NCBI RefSeq assembly: GCF_001870465.1 | Contig: NZ_MDGK01000055.1 | Coordinates: 124,001 to 188,000 of the forward strand | Length of the DNA: 64,000 nucleotides | Source of the DNA: Pseudomonas extremorientalis | GTDB taxonomy: Bacteria > Pseudomonadota > Gammaproteobacteria > Pseudomonadales > Pseudomonadaceae | Direction: 5' to 3' | In this document: piece after piece, positions 49,736 through 61,324 of the stretch | How the letters are laid out: every line of letters starts with the position of its first letter | Position numbering within the stretch: position 1 is the first letter of the stretch | Notes under the pieces: model-generated | Databases searched by the model: none | What the model saw: only the letters and a program-made list of their open reading frames with translations | Told to the model about the DNA's origin: nothing | Made by a program: the position numbers and the translations under genes

Positions 49736-52700
49736 TCAAGACTCCACCATTGCCATCGCTTCTTCGACATCCACCGCCACCAAACGCGAACAGCCCGGTT
49801 CGTGCATCGTGACCCCCATCAACTGATCCGCCATTTCCATGGCGATCTTGTTGTGGGTGATATAGATGAACTGCACGGTCTGGGACATCTCTTTCACCAA
49901 CCGCGCGTAGCGTCCAACGTTAGCGTCATCCAGCGGCGCGTCAACTTCGTCGAGCATGCAGAACGGCGCCGGGTTCAACTTGAAGATGGCAAATACCAGG
50001 GCCAATGCGGTCAGGGCTTTCTCGCCGCCGGACAACAAATGGATGGTGCTGTTCTTCTTGCCCGGAGGCCGCGCCATGATCGTCACCCCTGTATCGAGTA
50101 GATCTTCGCCCGTCAGTTCCAAGTAAGCGCTGCCACCGCCGAAAACTTTTGGGAATAACGCCTGTAAACCGCCATTAATCTGATCAAAGGTATCCTTGAA
50201 ACGGTTACGGGTTTCCTTGTCGATCTTGCGAATCACGTTTTCCAGGGTGTCCAGGGCTTCCACCAGATCGGCGTCCTGGGCATCCAGATAACGTTTACGT
50301 TCGGATTGCTGCTGGTACTCGTCGATGGCCGCCAGGTTGATCGCGCCCAGGCGCTGGATACGTGCGGCAATGCGCTCCAGTTCTTCTTCGGCTTCTTTCT
50401 CGTTGGCCTGGGCGGTCAGGGTGTTGAGTACGCCGTGCAGGTCGTAGCCGTCCTCCAGCAATTGGTCTTGCAGGGTCTTGCGGCGCACGGTCAGGGCTTG
50501 CCACTCCATGCGCTGCTGTTCGAGCTGGCCACGGATCAGTTGGGATTGCTGCTCGGCCTGGGTCCGGCGCTTTTCGGCGTCGCGCAGTTCGCGGTCGGCG
50601 TCTTCGAGGGCGATCTGCGCGGTCTTGAGCTCTTCGTCGACGGTCATGCGCTTGTCGAGCAACTCTTCGAGCTTCAGGCGCAGCTCTTCCAGTGGGGCTT
50701 CGCCCTCCTCCAGGTTGAGGCTCAGTTGCTCGCGCTTTTCCGTCAGGCGTTCGGACTGCATCTCCAGGCGCTCAAGGGCCTGGGCGGTGGACGCGTGCTG
50801 GGCCTTGAGCGACCCCAGGCGCACGGCCAACTGGTGGGCGTGGTCCTTGTGCTGGCGCGCCTCCTGGCGCACACGGTCGAGGCGTTCGCGCAGGCTGTCG
50901 CGCTGGGCCAGCAACAGTTCGCGCTGCTCGGTGTCGAGGGCCATGCTGTCGAGGGCTTCCTGCAACTGCAGGCGCGCTTCGCCGATCTGTTCGTGTTCCA
51001 GGGCGCGCTGCTCGCCCATTTCCGCGACTTCTTCGTCGAGGCGGGTGCGGCGCAGGGTCAGTTGCTCGACCTTGGCCTTGCTCGCGGAGAGCTGGGCCTT
51101 GAGTTCGCCTTGCTGGCGCGCTTCGTCCTGCAACAGGCGGCGCAGGTGCTCGCGGCCGGTCTCCTGCTGGCGCTGGGTGGCACGCAGGGTTTGCAGTTCG
51201 GTTTCCAGGCTTTCCAGGGTGGCTTCGCGCTCTTCGCGCTCGGCGATCAGGTTGACGATTTCCTGGCCACGGGCCAACACGCCGCTTTCCGCTTCACTGG
51301 CGCGGCGCACGCGCAGGAAGTGGCGGCCGACCCAATAGCCGTCACGGCTGATCAGGCTTTCGCCGGCGCCCAACTGACCGCGCTGGGCCAGGGCCTGCTC
51401 CAGGGAATCCACCGGCTTGACCTGGCCCAGCCACGGCGACAGATCAATCGCCGCTTCAACTTTATCCAGCAAACTGCCCGGCACCCGCGTGCCATCGGCG
51501 GCAGGGCTGAGCAAACGCAGGTCGCCCTGGGCAAAACCGGCCAGGTCGAAGCCGCCAAAGTCATCCACCAACACCGCTTGCAGGTCGGCACCCAGGACGG
51601 TTTCCACCGCCAGTTCCCAACCGGCTTCTACCTTCAAACCTTCGGCCAAGCGCGGGCGTTCGGCCAGATGTTGATCACGCAGCCACTCGGCGGTGCCGGT
51701 GCCCGGGTCCAATGCAGCCTGCTGCAACGCTTCAAGGGAGGCGAGCCGGCCATTGAGCCGCTGCAAATCACCCTGGGCCTGTTGCTGTGCCTGGGTCGCC
51801 TGCTGCAACTGCTGACGCAATTGCTCCAGGCGCTCCACTTGTTGTTCTTCGCTGGCTTCCAGCTCTTCCAGCGTCATTTCGCTTTCGGCCAGTTGCTCGC
51901 TCAGTTCCATGATCGCCGCGTCTTCCGGGTCGGCGGACAGCAACGCGCGCTCTTCCTGCATGCGGCGCTGGCGCTCGGCCAGGCGCTCCATGCTGGTTTC
52001 CAGTTGCTGGATGCGTGACTGCTGCACTTCGGCCTGACGCCGGGGTTCGGCAGACTTCAGGTTGAAGGTGTCCCACTGCTCCTGCCAGCCGTGCATGGTG
52101 GCTTCGGCTTCTTCCAGGGCGGCGGCGGCTTCTTCGGCGGCGGCGCTGGTGACTTCCTGCTCGGGGGTGAGCATGTCCAGCTCTTCGCCCAGGGTCAGCA
52201 GCAAGGTACGGTCGTGGCCCAGGTGGGATTCGGTCTCCAGGCGCGCGCGCTCGGCTTCCTTGAGGTCATCCTGCAACTGGCGCAGGCGCTGCTGGCCGTG
52301 CTGGATGCTCTGCTCGACGCGGGCGATATCGCCACCGACCGAATAGAAGCGGCCCTGCACCAGATTGAAGCGCTCGGACAGGTCATGGTGACCGTCACGC
52401 AGGCGTTCGATACTGGCGTCGGCATTGCGCTGCTCGGCCACCAGGGCTTCAAAGCTGATTTCCTGGGTGCCGATGATCGCTTCGCGCTGGCCCACCTGGT
52501 CGTTCAGCGCCTGCCAGCGCAGGGCCGACAGTTGTGCCTTGAGCTGGCGCTCCTCGCCCTTGTATTCCTGATACTTCTCGGCGGCCTGGGCCTGGCGGTG
52601 CAGGCGCTCCAACTGGCGCTCCAGCTCTTCGCGCAGGTCGGTCAGGCGGGCGAGGTTCTCGTGGGTGCGGCGGATACGGTTTTCGGTCTCGCGGCGGCGC

Positions 52701-53224
52701 TCTTTGTACTTGGAAATGCCAGCCGCTTCTTCGATGAAGTTACGCAGGTCTTCGGGCTTGGCTTCGATCAGCTTGGAGATCATGCCCTGCTCGATGATCG
52801 AGTAGCTGCGTGGGCCCAGGCCGGTGCCGAGGAAAATATCGGTGATGTCGCGACGGCGACACTTGGTACCGTTGAGGAAGTAGCTGTTCTGGCTGTCGCG
52901 GGTCACTTTGCGGCGAATGGAGATCTCCGCGTAGGCTGCGTACTCGCCGATCAGGGTGCCGTCGGAGTTGTCGAACACCAGTTCGATGCTGGCCTGACTC
53001 ACCGGCTTGCGGCTGGTGGAGCCGTTGAAGATGACGTCGGTCATCGACTCGCCGCGCAGATTCTTGGCCGAGCTCTCGCCCATCACCCAGCGGACGGCGT
53101 CGATGATGTTCGACTTGCCGCAACCATTGGGCCCGACCACCGCCGCCATGTTACTGGGGAAGTTCACCGTGGTCGGGTCGACGAAGGATTTGAACCCCGC
53201 CAGTTTGATGCACTTGAGCCGCAC
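49736..53224 (-). CDS. smc: Chromosome segregation protein SMC
   Basis: This 1162-residue ATPase compacts and segregates the chromosome. Walker A GPNGCGKS is near residues 32-39, then coiled coil, a hinge around residues 510-660, returning coiled coil, signature LLSGGEKALTALAL and Walker B MLDEVDAPLDD. The start is GTG 53224 (V-RLKCIKLAGFKSF); earlier in-frame codons belong to the GntR gene end. It starts two bases after the GntR gene stop, so the two are co-transcribed. ScpA/ScpB genes are not in the window. Confidence 0.96.
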   Translation of the reverse strand: MRLKCIKLAGFKSFVDPTTVNFPSNMAAVVGPNGCGKSNIIDAVRWVMGESSAKNLRGESMTDVIFNGSTSRKPVSQASIELVFDNSDGTLIGEYAAYAEISIRRKVTRDSQNSYFLNGTKCRRRDITDIFLGTGLGPRSYSIIEQGMISKLIEAKPEDLRNFIEEAAGISKYKERRRETENRIRRTHENLARLTDLREELERQLERLHRQAQAAEKYQEYKGEERQLKAQLSALRWQALNDQVGQREAIIGTQEISFEALVAEQRNADASIERLRDGHHDLSERFNLVQGRFYSVGGDIARVEQSIQHGQQRLRQLQDDLKEAERARLETESHLGHDRTLLLTLGEELDMLTPEQEVTSAAAEEAAAALEEAEATMHGWQEQWDTFNLKSAEPRRQAEVQQSRIQQLETSMERLAERQRRMQEERALLSADPEDAAIMELSEQLAESEMTLEELEASEEQQVERLEQLRQQLQQATQAQQQAQGDLQRLNGRLASLEALQQAALDPGTGTAEWLRDQHLAERPRLAEGLKVEAGWELAVETVLGADLQAVLVDDFGGFDLAGFAQGDLRLLSPAADGTRVPGSLLDKVEAAIDLSPWLGQVKPVDSLEQALAQRGQLGAGESLISRDGYWVGRHFLRVRRASEAESGVLARGQEIVNLIAEREEREATLESLETELQTLRATQRQQETGREHLRRLLQDEARQQGELKAQLSASKAKVEQLTLRRTRLDEEVAEMGEQRALEHEQIGEARLQLQEALDSMALDTEQRELLLAQRDSLRERLDRVRQEARQHKDHAHQLAVRLGSLKAQHASTAQALERLEMQSERLTEKREQLSLNLEEGEAPLEELRLKLEELLDKRMTVDEELKTAQIALEDADRELRDAEKRRTQAEQQSQLIRGQLEQQRMEWQALTVRRKTLQDQLLEDGYDLHGVLNTLTAQANEKEAEEELERIAARIQRLGAINLAAIDEYQQQSERKRYLDAQDADLVEALDTLENVIRKIDKETRNRFKDTFDQINGGLQALFPKVFGGGSAYLELTGEDLLDTGVTIMARPPGKKNSTIHLLSGGEKALTALALVFAIFKLNPAPFCMLDEVDAPLDDANVGRYARLVKEMSQTVQFIYITHNKIAMEMADQLMGVTMHEPGCSRLVAVDVEEAMAMVES

Positions 53225-53226
53225 GT

Positions 53227-53886
53227 TTAGGCGTCCACCAACGCAGCAATGACCAGCGAGCAACTGCGCTCGCCGTAGGCCGAGAGCACTTGGCGGATCT
53301 GCGGCAAGTCACGGGCAAGTACGGCGGCGAGCAGTTGCTCGAACAACGCCAGGTATTCGCTCATGGACGCCTTGCGCTGATCCAGGGCCAGGTAATAGGC
53401 GCGGTTCATCGCCGGCTGCAGGTTCTCGACGGTTTCCTGCAAGTACGGGTTATTGGCGAAGGGGTACGCGGCGCGCATCACGTTGAAGCTTTCTTCAACG
53501 AAAGCGCGGATGTCCTCGCGCTCGTAACTGGTCACCAGGCGCTGCTGGATCTGCAGGAACGGCGCCATGTCGGCCTGCACCTGCCAGCCCTGGGCGACCG
53601 CATTGCCGAGCAGGATGTACAGCTCGCCCATCAAGGTGCACAGGCTCTGCACCTTGTGCGCGGTCAACTCGGTGACATGGGCGCCACGGCGCGGCAGGAT
53701 CGCGATCAGGTGGCGGCGTTCGAGGATCAGCAAGGCTTCGCGCACGGAACCACGGCTGACATTGAGCGCCAGCGTGACCTTCTGTTCCTGGATCCGCTCC
53801 CCAGGCTTGAGATCGCCGCGAATGATGCGTTCGGCGAGGTGGTGAGCAATTTGCTCGGCGAGACTGTCCGGCGCCTTGAACGTCAT
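53227..53886 (-). CDS. GntR-family regulator (FadR/FCD type) upstream of smc
   Basis: This 219-residue repressor-type protein has an N-terminal winged helix (LAEQIAHHLAERIIRGDLKPGERIQEQKV, then VSRGSVREALLILERR) and a helical FCD ligand-binding domain. ATG 53886 is used. It is divergent from xdhA, whose upstream region contains two TGAC-N6-GTCA repeats, so it may regulate purine catabolism. Equally it could sense another acid. It shares a transcript with smc, an odd association found widely in Pseudomonas. Confidence 0.9.
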   Translation of the reverse strand: MTFKAPDSLAEQIAHHLAERIIRGDLKPGERIQEQKVTLALNVSRGSVREALLILERRHLIAILPRRGAHVTELTAHKVQSLCTLMGELYILLGNAVAQGWQVQADMAPFLQIQQRLVTSYEREDIRAFVEESFNVMRAAYPFANNPYLQETVENLQPAMNRAYYLALDQRKASMSEYLALFEQLLAAVLARDLPQIRQVLSAYGERSCSLVIAALVDA

Positions 53887-54070
53887 GTTTTCCCTTCAAA
53901 ATCTTCTATCGGTACAAGCGCGGCAGTGTAGCGCATTGGCTGGCTGATGGCGCTACGCCCACCGTGGCGAATTTGGCACGGAATAAGCAACGATGAATAG
54001 CCATAAGCCCCCAAAAACGCCGGTTTCAGAAGACTGAACCATAATTGAAAGTGTTGCGATCGCAATTTCT

Positions 54071-54107
54071 TGACCTTCTGGTCAGAAAATCGTTGACCGA
54101 AAAGTCA
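54071..54107. promoter_or_regulatory. Tandem inverted repeats TGAC-N6-GTCA before xdhA
   Basis: Copies lie at 54071-54084 (perfect TGACC-N4-GGTCA) and 54094-54107. Their start-to-start distance of 23 bases is close to two helical turns. They lie 60-100 bases before the xdhA start in the gap shared with a divergent GntR gene. They are likely operators for a purine-catabolism regulator. Confidence 0.6.
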
Positions 54108-54166
54108 GAGATGACTAGATTCGGCGCAAAGCGGTTAACAACAATAATGAGTCTGCGAGGCCTTCC

Positions 54167-55607
<1,441 letters not shown>

Positions 55608-55615
<8 letters not shown>

Positions 55616-58007
55616 CCATCACGCCGTCGTTAAAACCCAGGCCGAACTCGCCGAACTGTTTGCCCAGGACCTTACTTCCGGGGTCGGCCGCAGCGTCAAG
55701 CATGACAGCGCCGCCAAGCACGTATCCGGCGAAGCGCAGTACATCGATGACCGCCTGGAATTCCCCAACCAGTTGCACCTGTATGCGCGCATGTCCGACC
55801 GCGCCCACGCCCGCATCATCAGCATCGATACGGCCCCCTGTTACGCCATTGACGGCGTGCGCATTGTCATCACCCATGAGGACGTGCCGGGCCTTAAAGA
55901 CATCGGCCCATTGATGCCCGGCGACCCCTTGCTGGCGATCGATACGGTGCAGTTCGTCGGCCAAGTGGTGCTGGCCGTTGCTGCACGTGACCTGGAAACC
56001 GCACGCAAGGCCGCCATGGCGGCGGTAATCGAGTACGAAGACCTTGAACCGGTGCTGGATGTGGTCGAGGCGTTCCGTAAAAAACATTTCGTACTCGACA
56101 GTCACACCCACCAGCGCGGCGATTCGACCGGCGCACTGGCCACTGCGAAAAACCGCATCCAGGGCACCCTGCACATCGGCGGCCAGGAACACTTTTACCT
56201 GGAAACCCAGATCTCTTCGGTGATGCCCACCGAAGACGGCGGCATGATCGTCTACTGCTCCACGCAGAACCCCACCGAAGTGCAGAAACTGGTGGCCGAA
56301 GTGCTGGACGTGTCGATGAACAAGATCGTGGTGGACATGCGCCGCATGGGCGGTGGTTTCGGCGGCAAGGAAACCCAGGCGGCGAGCCCGGCGTGCCTGT
56401 GCGCGGTGGTCGCACGCCTGACCGGCCAGCCGACCAAGATGCGCCTGCCGCGTGTCGAAGACATGCTGATGACCGGCAAGCGCCACCCCTTCTATATCGA
56501 ATACGACGTCGGCTTCGACGACAGCGGTCGCCTGCACGGGATCAACCTGGAACTGGCGGGCAACTGCGGCTGTTCGCCGGACCTGTCCAACTCGATTGTC
56601 GACCGCGCCATGTTCCACGCCGACAACGCGTATTACCTGGGCGACGCCACCGTCAACGGGCACCGCTGCAAGACCAATACCGCGTCCAACACCGCGTATC
56701 GCGGCTTCGGCGGCCCGCAAGGCATGGTGGCCATCGAGGAAGTGATGGACGCCATCGCTCGCCACCTGGCGCTGGACCCTCTGGCGGTGCGCAAGGCCAA
56801 TTACTACGGCAAGACCGAGCGCAACGTCACCCACTACTACCAGACCGTCGAGCACAACATGCTCGACGAGATGACCGCCGAACTGGAAGCCAGCAGCCAA
56901 TACGCCGAGCGCCGCGAAGCGATTCGCCTGTACAACGCCCACAGCCCGATCCTGAAAAAAGGCCTGGCGCTGACCCCGGTGAAATTCGGTATCTCGTTTA
57001 CCGCGAGTTTCCTCAACCAGGCCGGTGCGCTGATCCATATCTACACCGACGGCAGCATCCACCTGAACCACGGCGGCACCGAAATGGGCCAGGGCTTGAA
57101 CACCAAGGTCGCACAGGTGGTGGCCGAGGTGTTCCAGGTGGACATCGACCGCGTACAGATCACCGCCACCAACACCGACAAGGTGCCCAACACCTCACCG
57201 ACCGCCGCCTCCAGTGGTGCCGACCTGAATGGCAAGGCCGCACAGAACGCCGCCGAAACCATCAAGCAGCGCTTGGTGGAATTCGCCGCACGCAAGTACG
57301 ACGTGAGCGAAGCGGACGTGGAGTTCCACAACGGCCATGTGCGCGTGCGCGAGCAGATCCTGACGTTTGAGGCGTTGATCCAGCAGGCGTATTTCGCCCA
57401 GGTGTCGCTGTCGAGCACGGGCTTCTACAAGACCCCGAAAATCTTCTACGACCGCAGCCAGTCACGGGGTCGGCCGTTCTACTACTACGCGTTCGGCGCC
57501 GCGTGCTGCGAAGTGATCGTCGACACCCTGACCGGCGAATACAAGATGCTACGCACCGACATCCTCCATGACGTGGGCGCCTCGCTGAACCCGGCCATCG
57601 ACATCGGTCAGGTCGAGGGCGGCTTCATCCAAGGCATGGGCTGGCTGACCATGGAAGAGCTGGTGTGGAACGACAAGGGCAAGCTGATGACCAATGGCCC
57701 GGCCAGCTACAAGATCCCGGCCGTGGCCGACATGCCGCTGGACCTGCGGGTGAAGCTGGTGGAAAACCGCAAGAACCCCGAAGACACGGTGTTCCACTCC
57801 AAGGCCGTGGGCGAGCCGCCGTTCATGCTCGGGATTGCTTCGTGGTGCGCGATCAAGGATGCCGTGGCGAGCCTGGCTGACTATCGCCATCAGCCCAGGA
57901 TCGATGCACCGGCCACGCCGGAGCGGGTGTTGTGGGGGTGTGAGCAGATGCGGCAGTTGACTGCGGCGAAGGTGGTTGAGGCGGATACCGAGATGGCTTC
58001 GCTTTAG
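55608..58007 (+). CDS. xdhB: Xanthine dehydrogenase molybdenum-binding subunit
   Basis: This 799-residue subunit holds the molybdopterin cofactor. Marks are MGGGFGGKETQ near residue 246, AYRGFGGPQG, GGTEMGQGLNTKV and the catalytic Glu in KAVGEPPFMLG near residue 739. The start overlaps the end of xdhA. It is separated from xdhC by a REP pair. Cytoplasmic, working as an XdhA2B2 complex. Confidence 0.97.
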
Positions 58008-58019
58008 ACCGAGGCGCTG

Positions 58020-58099
58020 CCATCGGGGGCAAGCCCCCTCCCACACTTTGATCTGTGAATACCTTCAAATGTGGGAGGGGGCTTGCCCCCGATAGCGGC
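58020..58099. repeat. REP pair between xdhB and xdhC
   Basis: Two full units in inverted order fill the 117-base gap. Such placement may reduce expression of xdhC relative to the structural subunits. Confidence 0.85.
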
Positions 58100-58124
58100 C
58101 TGACAGACACCACAAGAGGTGACC

Positions 58125-58964
58125 ATGAATAACTGGATCAGCGCCCTCGCCGACCTGCAAAACCAAGGTGAACCCTGCGTGCTGGTGACCATCATCGAAG
58201 AGCTCGGCTCCACGCCGCGCAATGCCGGTTCGAAGATGGTCATCAGCGCCGCCCAGACCTTCGACACCATCGGTGGCGGGCACTTGGAATTCAAGGCGAT
58301 GCAGATCGCCCGCGACATGCTCGTGCGCGGCCAGCAGAACACCCATCTGGAACGCTTCAGCCTCGGCGCGAGCCTGGGCCAGTGCTGCGGCGGCGTGACC
58401 GTATTGCTGTTTGAGCCCATGGGCCAGGTGCAGGCGCAGATTGCGGTGTTTGGCGCCGGCCATGTCGGCCGGGCGCTGGTGCCGTTGCTGGCCAGCCTGC
58501 CGTGTCGGGTGCGCTGGATCGATTCCCGTGACCAGGAGTTTCCAGCACATATCCCCCAGGGCGTGCGTAAAATCGTCAGCGAAGAGCCGGTCGACGAAAT
58601 TGCCGATCTGCCGGTGGGCAGTTATTGCATCGTCATGACCCACAACCACGCGCTGGACCTGGAACTCACCGCCGCCCTGCTCAAGCGCAACGACTTTGCC
58701 TACTTCGGCCTGATCGGCTCGAAGACCAAGCGCGTCAAGTTCGAACATCGCCTGCGGGATCGCGGCTTCGACGCCGCGCAACTGCAACGCATGCGCTGCC
58801 CCATGGGCCTCACCGAGGTGAAGGGCAAGTTGCCGGTGGAGATCGCCATCTCCATCGCCGGCGAAATCATCGCCACCTATAACGCCAATTTCGGCCAGCA
58901 CACCGCCAGCGCCGAACCCATTGCCAAACTGCTGCCGGCCTCGCGTCGCAGCCAAGCCATTTGA
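58125..58964 (+). CDS. xdhC: Xanthine dehydrogenase maturation factor XdhC
   Basis: This 279-residue chaperone binds and sulfurates molybdopterin for XdhB. It has the N-terminal XdhC-CoxI domain (EELGSTPRNAGSKMV, LGQCCGG near residues 85-91) and a Rossmann part with VFGAGHVGRALV near 108-119. ATG 58125 follows AGAGGTG; a GTG two codons earlier is less likely. The gene ends 12 bases before guaD. Confidence 0.94.
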   Translation: MNNWISALADLQNQGEPCVLVTIIEELGSTPRNAGSKMVISAAQTFDTIGGGHLEFKAMQIARDMLVRGQQNTHLERFSLGASLGQCCGGVTVLLFEPMGQVQAQIAVFGAGHVGRALVPLLASLPCRVRWIDSRDQEFPAHIPQGVRKIVSEEPVDEIADLPVGSYCIVMTHNHALDLELTAALLKRNDFAYFGLIGSKTKRVKFEHRLRDRGFDAAQLQRMRCPMGLTEVKGKLPVEIAISIAGEIIATYNANFGQHTASAEPIAKLLPASRRSQAI

Positions 58965-58976
58965 AATGAGATCACC

Positions 58977-60281
58977 ATGCCTTTGACTCGCAAAGCCTAC
59001 CGTGCCGCCCTGCTGCACAGCCTCGCCGACCCCGCTGAAGTGGGCATCGACGCCTCCTACGAGTACTTCGAAGACGGCCTGCTGGTGATCGAAAACGGTC
59101 AAATCAGCGCCATCGGCCATGCCAGCGATTTACTGCCGACCTTGCCCGCCGACATCGACATCACCCATTACCAGGACGCGTTGATCACCCCGGGCCTGAT
59201 CGACACCCACATCCACCTGCCGCAGACCGGCATGGTCGGCGCCTATGGCGAGCAGTTGCTCGACTGGCTCAACACCTACACTTTCCCGTGCGAAAGCCAG
59301 TTCGCCGATAAGGCTCACGCCGAGGAAGTCGCGGACATCTTCATCAAGGAACTGCTGCGCAACGGCACCACCACCGCGCTGGTGTTCGGCAGTGTGCATC
59401 CGCAATCGGTGAATGCATTCTTTGAAGCGGCAGAAAAACTCGACCTGCGCATGATCGCCGGCAAGGTGATGATGGACCGCAACGCGCCGGACTACCTGAC
59501 CGACACCGCCGAATCCGGCTACCAGGAAAGCAAGGCGCTGATCGAGCGCTGGCACGGCAAGGGCCGCCTGCATTATGCGGTGACGCCACGCTTTGCCCCG
59601 ACCAGTACGCCGGAGCAACTGGCACTGGCCGGGCAACTGCTGGGGGAATACCCGGACCTGTACATGCAGACCCACATCAGCGAGAACAAGCAGGAAGTCG
59701 AGTGGGTGAAGGAGCTGTTCCCGGAGCGCAGTGGCTATCTGGATGTCTACGACCACTACAAGTTGCTGGGCGAGCGCTCGGTGTTTGCCCATGGCGTGCA
59801 CCTGTGTGATGACGAGTGCGCGCGGCTGGCAGAGGCCGGTTCAGCAGTCGCATTTTGCCCGACCTCGAACTTCTTCCTCGGCAGCGGTTTGTTCAACCTG
59901 CCGATGGCCGAGAAGCACAAGCTGAATGTGGGCCTGGGCACCGATGTGGGGGGCGGCACCAGTTTCTCGCTGCTGCAAACCCTGAACGAAGCCTACAAAG
60001 TCATGCAGTTGCAGGGCGCACGCTTGAGCCCGTTCAAGTCGCTGTACCTGGCGACCCTGGGCGGTGCGCGGGCGCTGCGGCTGGAAGACAAGATCGGCAC
60101 GCTGCAACCGGGCACCGATGCGGACTTCCTGGTGCTGGACTACAACGCCACGCCACTGCTGAGCTATCGCCTGAAGCAGGCGAAGAACATTGCCGAGACG
60201 TTGTTTGTATTGATGACACTGGGGGATGATCGGACGGTGTTGCAGACTTATGCGGCGGGGCAATTGGTGCACCAGCGCTAA
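58977..60281 (+). CDS. guaD: Guanine deaminase
   Basis: This 434-residue amidohydrolase turns guanine into xanthine, the substrate of XdhAB. Zinc and catalytic motifs are HIHLPQTG near residue 79, HISENKQEV near 233, HGVHLCDDE and GLGTDVGGG near 322-330. The length fits the bacterial GuaD. It closes the xdhABC-guaD set and is followed by a REP fragment. Confidence 0.96.
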   Translation: MPLTRKAYRAALLHSLADPAEVGIDASYEYFEDGLLVIENGQISAIGHASDLLPTLPADIDITHYQDALITPGLIDTHIHLPQTGMVGAYGEQLLDWLNTYTFPCESQFADKAHAEEVADIFIKELLRNGTTTALVFGSVHPQSVNAFFEAAEKLDLRMIAGKVMMDRNAPDYLTDTAESGYQESKALIERWHGKGRLHYAVTPRFAPTSTPEQLALAGQLLGEYPDLYMQTHISENKQEVEWVKELFPERSGYLDVYDHYKLLGERSVFAHGVHLCDDECARLAEAGSAVAFCPTSNFFLGSGLFNLPMAEKHKLNVGLGTDVGGGTSFSLLQTLNEAYKVMQLQGARLSPFKSLYLATLGGARALRLEDKIGTLQPGTDADFLVLDYNATPLLSYRLKQAKNIAETLFVLMTLGDDRTVLQTYAAGQLVHQR

Positions 60282-60302
60282 TCCCATAAACACCCCAAAA
60301 CA

Positions 60303-60334
60303 AATGTGGGAGGGGGCTTGCCCACTCCCACATT
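60303..60334. repeat. REP-derived short palindrome after guaD
   Basis: AATGTGGGAG and CTCCCACATT are perfect 10-base arms around a 12-base loop that keeps the GGGGCTTGCCC core. It looks like a deletion product joining two facing REP ends, and could end transcription of both convergent genes. Confidence 0.75.
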
Positions 60335-60345
60335 GTTGGTCGTAT

Positions 60346-61110
60346 TTACAACTTTATGGACGAACGCCCCGGCTTCTTGGTCTGCAATAAATGCGAAAAC
60401 ACCGCATGCAGATCATCCGACGCGCTCTCTTCATCGAGGTTGAGCTTGCTGTCGATGTGATCCATGTGATGCATCATCAAGTTCACTGCCAACGCCGCAT
60501 CCCGTGCCTCGATTGCGTCGATCAGCTGGGTGTGTTCATCGTAGGAACAGTGCGAGCGGTTGCCGCTTTCGTACTGCGCGATGATCAATGAAGTCTGGGA
60601 CACCAGGCTGCGCTGGAAGCTGATCAGCGGCGCGTTCTTCGCCGCTTCGGCCAGCTTGAGGTGGAACTCGCCGGAGAGACGGATACCGGCGCCGCGATCG
60701 CCACGGGAGAAGCTGTCGCGTTCGTCATTGACCATCTGGCGCAGTTCGGCCAGTTGCTCGGCCGTGGCGTGTTGCACCGCCAACTCAGTGATCGCCCGCT
60801 CCACCAGACGCCGCGCGAGGAACACCTGGCGTGCCTCCTCGACGCTTGGGCTGGCCACTACCGCACCGCGATTGGGCCGCAGCAGCACCACGCCTTCATG
60901 GGCCAGGCGCGACAACGCGCGGCGAATGATGGTGCGGCTGACGCCGAAGATTTCGCCCAGTGCCTCTTCGCTCAACTTGGTACCGGGTGCCAGGCGTTGT
61001 TCGAGGATCGCCTCGAAGATATGCGCGTAGACGATATCGTCCTGGGTTCCGCTGCGACCGGCCTTGCCGGCACGCGGTTGTTTCTTGAGAGGTTGCAACT
61101 GTTCGTTCAT
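60346..61110 (-). CDS. GntR-family regulator (FCD type) of the purine/transport region
   Basis: This 254-residue regulator has a basic N-terminal tail (KKQPRAGKAGRSG), a winged helix (LAPGTKLSEEALGEIFGVSRTIIRRALSRL, about residues 43-72) and an FCD domain. ATG 61110 (MNEQLQPLKK) is chosen; GTG two codons upstream is possible. It is divergent from the transporter gene, with a TTGTACACAA site between. It probably controls the transporter and maybe guaD/xdh. Confidence 0.9.
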   Translation of the reverse strand: MNEQLQPLKKQPRAGKAGRSGTQDDIVYAHIFEAILEQRLAPGTKLSEEALGEIFGVSRTIIRRALSRLAHEGVVLLRPNRGAVVASPSVEEARQVFLARRLVERAITELAVQHATAEQLAELRQMVNDERDSFSRGDRGAGIRLSGEFHLKLAEAAKNAPLISFQRSLVSQTSLIIAQYESGNRSHCSYDEHTQLIDAIEARDAALAVNLMMHHMDHIDSKLNLDEESASDDLHAVFSHLLQTKKPGRSSIKL

Positions 61111-61198
61111 GGGCACTCGGGTTTGGAGAACGGCGGCGAATTAACGGTAATACGGCAACAGCGTGTCGCTGGCAAGTATCACCTAAAAACAGGGCACA

Positions 61199-61208
61199 TT
61201 GTACACAA
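61199..61208. promoter_or_regulatory. GntR-type operator candidate between regulator and transporter
   Basis: TTGT-AC-ACAA fits the FadR-subfamily form with GT and AC half-sites, 8 of 10 positions symmetrical. It lies 88 bases before the GntR start and 116 before the transporter start, in their shared 214-base divergent gap. Confidence 0.5.
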
Positions 61209-61324
61209 CCCAATGCGCCAACACACTGTACGGCTGTTTGCGGCGTCGGCTGTATTGCAATGGGTCGCTGCGTTTGAGTTTAGGCTTGAATCCGCAACTT
61301 CCCTGGTAAAAGGAACACCTGTCC

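Noticed and set aside
50306..52018. 570-residue frame opposite smc
   Set aside because: It mirrors the SMC coiled coil (Glu/Gln/Arg/Ala codons read backwards), giving a Leu/Ala/Gly-rich low-complexity protein without a ribosome site.
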